Source: an uncultured Polaribacter sp. (GTDB lineage Bacteria; Bacteroidota; Bacteroidia; Flavobacteriales; Flavobacteriaceae). Taken from it: 64,000 nucleotides of DNA. Positions within the stretch are counted from its first letter, which is position 1, and each line of letters begins with the position of its first letter. A program made the position numbers and the translations under genes. The notes beneath the pieces are model-generated. The model saw only the letters and a program-made list of their open reading frames with translations, made no database searches and was not told the DNA's origin. Shown here in pieces: positions 58,480-64,000 of the stretch. The DNA lies in contig NZ_CANNFH010000006.1 of NCBI RefSeq assembly GCF_947503875.1, positions 1 to 64,000 on the forward strand. The letters are read 5' to 3'.

Positions 58480-60060
58480 TTATTTTTTAGCGTTTAACAC
58501 AGACAAACTATATGTAAATCCTACATTTAAATTCGTAGAGTTTACGTTTCCATAGGGAGACCACATTTGCCCTAAAGAAGTGTTTAAATTAAAATTATCT
58601 GTAATATGATAATTAATACCTACACTAGGTCTTATTAAAACACCTATACCAGAATCTACACCACCACCACCAGCAACACCTGTTGCTGCCTCTGCAAAAA
58701 GTGAAAGTTTGTCTTTTACAAATTTATTAGATTTAATTCCTAAACCAAAAATACCATGCGCATAACCACCAGCACTGCCTAAATAGGCAAATGAGGCTTC
58801 TCCTGAAACATATACTCTTTCAGAAATATCGTAATTTATTTTTAAAGCTATTTGCTCTAAATCTCTATCAGGTCTATCTAAAATAGCAACATCAAAATAA
58901 GTTTGATTTTGTACACCAATTTGCACGCCTTGTGTTTTAATTGTTTTTAAAACTTCACCTGTTTTTGGGTCTTTTGTGCCACCACTTAAACCATAATATT
59001 TTAAACTGATACCACTTGTAATTGCCTCAAAGGTACCACCAATAGATCTATGGTAACCTCCATGAGCACTTATACCAAAATGTTCAGACATTCTTACATC
59101 AAAACCTGCACTTGGGTACATAGTTAAACCGTTTTCTGGAAAAATTCTACCACCAGCAACACCAAGTCCCATTTTGGCAAAGAAATTTACATATTTAGTT
59201 TCTATAAAGTTTCTACCAATACCAAAAAACATATCCATAAAACCTGCTCTTAAGCCACTATACATAGTATCTAAATGCGCATATAAAAATGTATTTGTAT
59301 TTACATAACGTTGATATTCAAAACCAATAATGTAAAGTGTTTGGTTTATAGGTGTTGTGTTGTTAAAGTTACCTAAACCATCGTTTCTGGTATCTCCTAT
59401 AGGAAAAAAGAAATCGAATTTTACTTGTTGTACACTTTTAACGGCAGATTTTCCCCAAAAAGGATCATCAGAAGCTACTATGTTGTAGGTTTCATGTGCA
59501 TTTTTATAAGAGCCAGCTCTTATAGTTGTGGGTATTTCTACAAAAAAAGATACATTTTCTCCTCCTTGAATGCCATCAAAAAAATCTACAATACCATATT
59601 GTACACCAAAAGAAGCATATTTAGTTTTATATTGCAAACCTGCATTTGGGTATAAGATAGCCCCACCATTTACCAAACTTCTAAATCCACCACCACCACC
59701 AAAGTGCACGTTAGCATCAAAGTATAAGTTTTTATAGATTGGTAAATTTACTCCTAAATTTACACCTAGAGTAAATAAACCGCCTTGATCTCCAATACTT
59801 GCTGCATGAAAACCAGCACCTGTATACAGCCAATCATTTAAAGGAATATTATAATTTAAACCTAAAAACCCCATTTTTGGTTTTAAATCGTAAGTAGAAC
59901 CATCCCCATATTGATAAGTAATGTCTGGTTGATTTATAATAATATGATTTAAACGAATTCCGTTTTTTAATTCTACAGTTTTAATATCATTTATAGTAAA
60001 ATCTTGAGAAAAGATTTGTAAAGTTGATAAAAACAGTAAAAATAGGATACTTTTTTTCAT
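58480..60060 (-). CDS. Hypothetical outer membrane beta-barrel protein
   Basis: Signal peptide MKKSILFLLFLSTLQIFSQ; Gly/aromatic-rich beta strands ending in aromatic residues. Confidence 0.65.
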   Translation of the reverse strand: MKKSILFLLFLSTLQIFSQDFTINDIKTVELKNGIRLNHIIINQPDITYQYGDGSTYDLKPKMGFLGLNYNIPLNDWLYTGAGFHAASIGDQGGLFTLGVNLGVNLPIYKNLYFDANVHFGGGGGFRSLVNGGAILYPNAGLQYKTKYASFGVQYGIVDFFDGIQGGENVSFFVEIPTTIRAGSYKNAHETYNIVASDDPFWGKSAVKSVQQVKFDFFFPIGDTRNDGLGNFNNTTPINQTLYIIGFEYQRYVNTNTFLYAHLDTMYSGLRAGFMDMFFGIGRNFIETKYVNFFAKMGLGVAGGRIFPENGLTMYPSAGFDVRMSEHFGISAHGGYHRSIGGTFEAITSGISLKYYGLSGGTKDPKTGEVLKTIKTQGVQIGVQNQTYFDVAILDRPDRDLEQIALKINYDISERVYVSGEASFAYLGSAGGYAHGIFGLGIKSNKFVKDKLSLFAEAATGVAGGGGVDSGIGVLIRPSVGINYHITDNFNLNTSLGQMWSPYGNVNSTNLNVGFTYSLSVLNAKK

Positions 60061-60061
60061 C

Positions 60062-61657
60062 TTAATTATTCTTAAACTCACTTGTAAAATGCAGTTTTAC
60101 AGTTGGGTATTTGCTTTGGGTCATTTGTATTGTAAATGCAGAATCTGCTAAAAACACCAATTGCCCTTGTTTGTCTTTTGCTAAATAACGTTGTTTTACA
60201 CGTTTAAAGTCTTTAAACTCGTCGTTTTTAGCATCTTCAGGTTCTACCCAACATGCTTTATGTACTTGTAAATTTTCGTATGTACATTTTGCACCATATT
60301 CGTGTTCTAATCTGTATTGAATTACTTCATATTGTAAAGCACCAACTGTACCAATTACACGTCTACCATTCATGTCTAAGGTGAATAATTGCGCAACACC
60401 TTCATCCATTAATTGATCTAAACCTTTGTATAATTGTTTAGATTTCATTGGATCTGCATTATTCACATATCTAAAATGTTCTGGAGAAAAACTTGGTATT
60501 CCTTTAAAATTCAATTGTTCGCCTTCAGTTAAGGTATCTCCAATTTTAAAATTACCAGTATCATGAATTCCTACAATATCTCCCGGGAAAGATTCGTCTA
60601 CAATTTCTTTTTTCTCAGCAAAAAAAGCATTCGGACTAGAAAATTTTACTTTTTTACCGTTTCTAACATGTAAATAAGGAGAATTTCTTCTAAAAACTCC
60701 TGATACAATTTTTATAAAAGCCAAACGATCTCTGTGTTTAGGATCCATATTGGCATGTATTTTAAATACAAAACCTGTTAATTTTTCTTCTTTAGAATCT
60801 ACTAGACGTTCTTCTGCTTTTTTAGGTTGAGGTGATGGCGCTATTTCTATAAAAGCATCTAACAACTCTTTTACCCCAAAATTATTTAATGCAGAACCAA
60901 AAAATACGGGTTGTAATTTACCTTCTAAATACTGAGCGCTATCAAAAGTAGGATATACTTCACTAACCAATTCAACTTCTTCTCTTAGGGTTTCTGCGGC
61001 AGTTTCTCCTATAATTTCATCTAATTTAGGGTTTGCCAAATCATCAAATTCTATACCTTCAGATATTGATGTTTTGTTATCACCAGAAAAAAGGTTTAGT
61101 TTCTTTTCCCAAATGTTGTAAATTCCTTTAAAATCATAACCCATACCAATAGGAAAACTCATTGGTGTAACTGTTAAACCCAGTTTTTGCTCAACTTCAT
61201 CTAATAAATCAAACGCATCTTTACCTTCTCTATCTAATTTATTTATAAAAACAAGCATAGGTATGCTACGCATTCTACAAACTTCTACTAATTTTTCTGT
61301 TTGTGGCTCAACACCTTTGGCAACATCAATAACAACAATAACACTATCTACAGCAGTTAAAGTTCTAAACGTATCTTCTGCAAAATCTTTGTGACCAGGT
61401 GTGTCTAATATATTTATTTTTTTGTTTTTGTAGATAAAAGCTAAAACAGAGGTAGCTACAGAAATACCACGCTGACGCTCAATTTCCATAAAATCTGAAG
61501 TTGCGCCTTTTTTAATTTTGTTATTCTTTACAGCGCCTGCTTCTTGTATTGCACCACCAAAAAGTAACAACTTTTCTGTTAATGTGGTTTTACCAGCATC
61601 AGGATGCGATATAATACCAAAAGTTCTTCTACGTTCTATTTCTTTTAAAAAGTTCAT
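60062..61657 (-). CDS. prfC: Peptide chain release factor 3
   Basis: RRRTFGIISHPDAGKTTLTEKLLLFGGAIQEAGAVK, DTPGHKDFAEDTFRTL, FINKLDREGKD. Confidence 0.97.
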   Translation of the reverse strand: MNFLKEIERRRTFGIISHPDAGKTTLTEKLLLFGGAIQEAGAVKNNKIKKGATSDFMEIERQRGISVATSVLAFIYKNKKINILDTPGHKDFAEDTFRTLTAVDSVIVVIDVAKGVEPQTEKLVEVCRMRSIPMLVFINKLDREGKDAFDLLDEVEQKLGLTVTPMSFPIGMGYDFKGIYNIWEKKLNLFSGDNKTSISEGIEFDDLANPKLDEIIGETAAETLREEVELVSEVYPTFDSAQYLEGKLQPVFFGSALNNFGVKELLDAFIEIAPSPQPKKAEERLVDSKEEKLTGFVFKIHANMDPKHRDRLAFIKIVSGVFRRNSPYLHVRNGKKVKFSSPNAFFAEKKEIVDESFPGDIVGIHDTGNFKIGDTLTEGEQLNFKGIPSFSPEHFRYVNNADPMKSKQLYKGLDQLMDEGVAQLFTLDMNGRRVIGTVGALQYEVIQYRLEHEYGAKCTYENLQVHKACWVEPEDAKNDEFKDFKRVKQRYLAKDKQGQLVFLADSAFTIQMTQSKYPTVKLHFTSEFKNN

Positions 61658-61847
61658 CTACAAAAATTGAGGTGCAAAGATAAGTTTTATTATATAATTT
61701 TTATAGCGTTTTTAGTGCTATACTCACAAAAAACTTAAGGTAGCTTTTACCTATTTTTTAAGATTAAATTTCTGAAATCGTAATTACTTCTTATAGCAGT
61801 AAATTTTAAGGAGATTTTACTTTTTCTTAAGGTGAAATAAGTAAATT

Positions 61848-62531
61848 TTATTCTAATATTTCAATAGTCATTCTAATATCTTCCATAGGCCATTCATCTA
61901 CACCAACTTTTACTTTAGATATTTTATTCATAGTATCAAAGCCAGCAATTACTTCACCAAAAACTGTATGTTCTTTGTTTAAATGATGGGCACCTCTTTT
62001 GCTATGTACCATATAAAATTCAAATGGGTTAGAAAGTTTATCAGGATTGTCTTCCCAATCTCTGGCAGCTGCTAAAGCACCATATTTGTGTTTTCTATTG
62101 CTTCTAAACTCTGGTTTTATTCTGTAATTACCATATAATCTGCGTTGTTTTAAAGTATATGTATCATCAGAATTACCACCTTGTATTACAAAGTTTTTAG
62201 CCACTCTGTAGATTTCTGTAGTATCAAAATATTTTATTTTAGTTAAAAAAATAAAATTAGCTCTATGCACAGGCACATCATCGTACAAACGTATTTTAAT
62301 ATTACCAAACCTTGTTTTTATAATAACCTTATTTTCTTTATTTGTCTTGCCATATGCTGTAAAAAAGGCTTCAACATTGCTTTCATTTAAACTGTCCCAA
62401 CGTTTTTCTACTTTTTTTTCTAGATTTTTTTGAGGATTTGTTGCCTTATTGTTTTTAATGGTTTCTTCTCCTTTGCATTGAAAAAGAAATACGCTAAAAA
62501 AGACAATTAAAAATTTTACAACTATTTTCAT
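61848..62531 (-). CDS. Peptidylprolyl isomerase (cyclophilin type) lipoprotein
   Basis: Lipobox LFQC; IKTRFGNIKIRLYDDVPVHRANFIFL, RVAKNFVIQGGNSDD, HTVFGEVIAGFD. Confidence 0.88.
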   Translation of the reverse strand: MKIVVKFLIVFFSVFLFQCKGEETIKNNKATNPQKNLEKKVEKRWDSLNESNVEAFFTAYGKTNKENKVIIKTRFGNIKIRLYDDVPVHRANFIFLTKIKYFDTTEIYRVAKNFVIQGGNSDDTYTLKQRRLYGNYRIKPEFRSNRKHKYGALAAARDWEDNPDKLSNPFEFYMVHSKRGAHHLNKEHTVFGEVIAGFDTMNKISKVKVGVDEWPMEDIRMTIEILE

Positions 62532-62650
62532 GAAAAGATGATTTTTTGAGAAGTCAAATATAAATCATCAACATAAAATAAAACGGAAATTTGATTTGTT
62601 TTAATTTTTTTTTATGATTTATTGCTACCTCATTTGCTATTTTTGTTAAA

Positions 62651-63181
62651 ATGATAGAAAACGTAATTTTAGTAGATTCTAATGACCAAAAAATTGGTTT
62701 AATGGAAAAGATAGAAGCACATGAAAAAGCTTTATTACACAGAGCATTTTCTGTTTTTATTTTTAATGATAAAGGAGAATTGATGTTACAACAAAGAGCG
62801 GCCTCTAAATACCATTCGCCCTTGTTATGGACGAATACTTGCTGCTCTCATCAAAGAGATGGAGAAACCAATTTACAAGCAGGTAAAAGAAGATTGATGG
62901 AGGAAATGGGTTTTACAGCAGAGTTAAAAGAGGTTTTTTCTTTTATTTACAAGGCGCCTTTTGATAATGGATTAACTGAGCACGAACTAGACCATGTTAT
63001 GGTTGGTTTTTATAATGATGCACCTATTGTAAATAGGGAAGAGGTAGAAGCTTATAAGTGGATGCCTTTGGAAGATGTTAAGAAAGATATTGAAGATAAA
63101 CCTGAGCTATATACAGCTTGGTTTAAAATTATTTTTGAAAAATCTTACGAGAAAATTGCGAATTACAACTTAATCAAATAA
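62651..63181 (+). CDS. idi: Isopentenyl-diphosphate Delta-isomerase
   Basis: HRAFSVFIFNDKGELMLQQRAASKYHSPLLWTNTCCSHQRDGE Nudix-type IDI-1 motifs. Confidence 0.95.
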   Translation: MIENVILVDSNDQKIGLMEKIEAHEKALLHRAFSVFIFNDKGELMLQQRAASKYHSPLLWTNTCCSHQRDGETNLQAGKRRLMEEMGFTAELKEVFSFIYKAPFDNGLTEHELDHVMVGFYNDAPIVNREEVEAYKWMPLEDVKKDIEDKPELYTAWFKIIFEKSYEKIANYNLIK

Positions 63182-63185
63182 AAAT

Positions 63186-63599
63186 ATGCCTAAAGTTACC
63201 GTTCATAGAAAAGCGCATTTTAATGCAGCACACAGATTGTACAGAAAGGATTGGAGTGATGAGAAAAACTTTGCGGTTTTTAATAAATGTAGCAATCCAA
63301 ACTTTCATGGCCATAATTATGAGATGATTGTTTCTTTAAAAGGAGAAATTGATCAAGAAACAGGTTATGTGTATGATTTAGGTATTTTAAAAAATCATAT
63401 AAAGTCTGAAATTGAAGAATGTTTTGACCATAAAAACTTAAATTTAGAGGTTGAAGAGTTTCAGGATTTAAACCCTACTGCAGAAAATATTTGTGTGGTT
63501 TCTTATCAAAAGTTAAGAAAATTATTACCTACGCATTTAGATTTAGAAATTACTTTGTACGAAACTCCTAGAAACTTTGTAAGTTATTCTGGAGAGTAA
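63186..63599 (+). CDS. queD: 6-carboxytetrahydropterin synthase (6-pyruvoyl-tetrahydropterin synthase family)
   Basis: FNAAHRLYRKDWSDEKN, CSNPNFHGHNYEM, LDHKNLN-like DHKNLNLEV, PTAENI. Confidence 0.92.
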   Translation: MPKVTVHRKAHFNAAHRLYRKDWSDEKNFAVFNKCSNPNFHGHNYEMIVSLKGEIDQETGYVYDLGILKNHIKSEIEECFDHKNLNLEVEEFQDLNPTAENICVVSYQKLRKLLPTHLDLEITLYETPRNFVSYSGE

Positions 63600-63622
63600 T
63601 TTTAAAGATTACAACACAATTA

Positions 63623-63661
63623 AAAAAGCCTCGTTTACAACTTGTAAACGAGGCTTTTTTA
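63623..63661 (+). terminator. Bidirectional terminator
   Basis: AAAAAAGCCTCGTTTACAA-CT-TGTAAACGAGGCTTTTTT hairpin. Confidence 0.9.
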
Positions 63662-63678
63662 ATCTAGAAAAACAAACT

Positions 63679-64000
63679 TTAGTTTTTCTGTTTATTTTTA
63701 AATTCATCAAACTTATCGCCTTCTTTTTTAGGCCAAGTATTGTTAGAAGTATCTACATCTGCAGTTTCAAAATCTGGATCTACCACGATACTTTTAATTT
63801 CTTTGGTTGATGCAAAAACTCTTGTTGCAGCGTTGTCATTCTTCATCCAAATTTGAGCAGGAAAAGTTTCTCTTTTTGTAGTACCATCTGCATAAGTTAA
63901 TTCTACAATTAATGGCATAATTAAACCTCCTGGCTTTTCAAATTCTACAGCATATAAATAAGCAGGTACTTCAGCACCATCAGCATATTTGTCTAAAGCT
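63679..64000 (-). CDS. C-terminal part of an M1 family metallopeptidase (truncated by window end)
   Basis: PLIVELTYADGTTKRETFPAQIWMKN...KEIKSIVVDPDFETADVDTSNN; frame open to the window edge. Confidence 0.7.
   Translation of the reverse strand, partial: ALDKYADGAEVPAYLYAVEFEKPGGLIMPLIVELTYADGTTKRETFPAQIWMKNDNAATRVFASTKEIKSIVVDPDFETADVDTSNNTWPKKEGDKFDEFKNKQKN

Overview
This is a 64 kb, AT-rich chromosomal segment of a Bacteroidetes genome, most likely Flavobacteriaceae (PorQ/type IX secretion, TAnnTTTG-type promoters, flavobacterial gene neighbourhoods). It starts at the 3' end of a 5S rRNA gene. Most of it is core genome: porQ-cmk, queE, rpsA, glmM, gcvT, pepP, rocD, an ACR3/ArsR arsenic locus, lolD, sucC, prfC, idi, queD and others.

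The region from about 18.7 to 30.6 kb is accessory. Its centre (20129-26799) is a head-to-tail array of small modules separated by seven ~130-140 bp imperfect palindromic repeats. All seven complete modules begin with a module-specific GTTNNNNNNN and end with its exact 10-bp reverse complement NNNNNNNAAC. This is the layout expected of integron gene cassettes with attC sites, but no integron integrase is encoded in the window. Cargo includes a TPR lipoprotein, a DUF4274-like protein, a Fic protein, a HigBA-like toxin-antitoxin pair, an ORF-less module with internal repeats, and several unknowns.

The array is bordered by an IS110-family element, whose upstream non-coding region is a bridge-RNA candidate, and by a decayed IS3-family element broken by two copies of a GC-rich palindrome. 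Other observations are a tandem array built from the 3' end and terminator of tRNA-Gly, several flavobacterial intergenic repeat families, a likely sulfonolipid (capnine) gene pair, and a dihydroorotase paralogue lacking the metal-binding motif. Family names come from reading the translated sequences; no database search was run.
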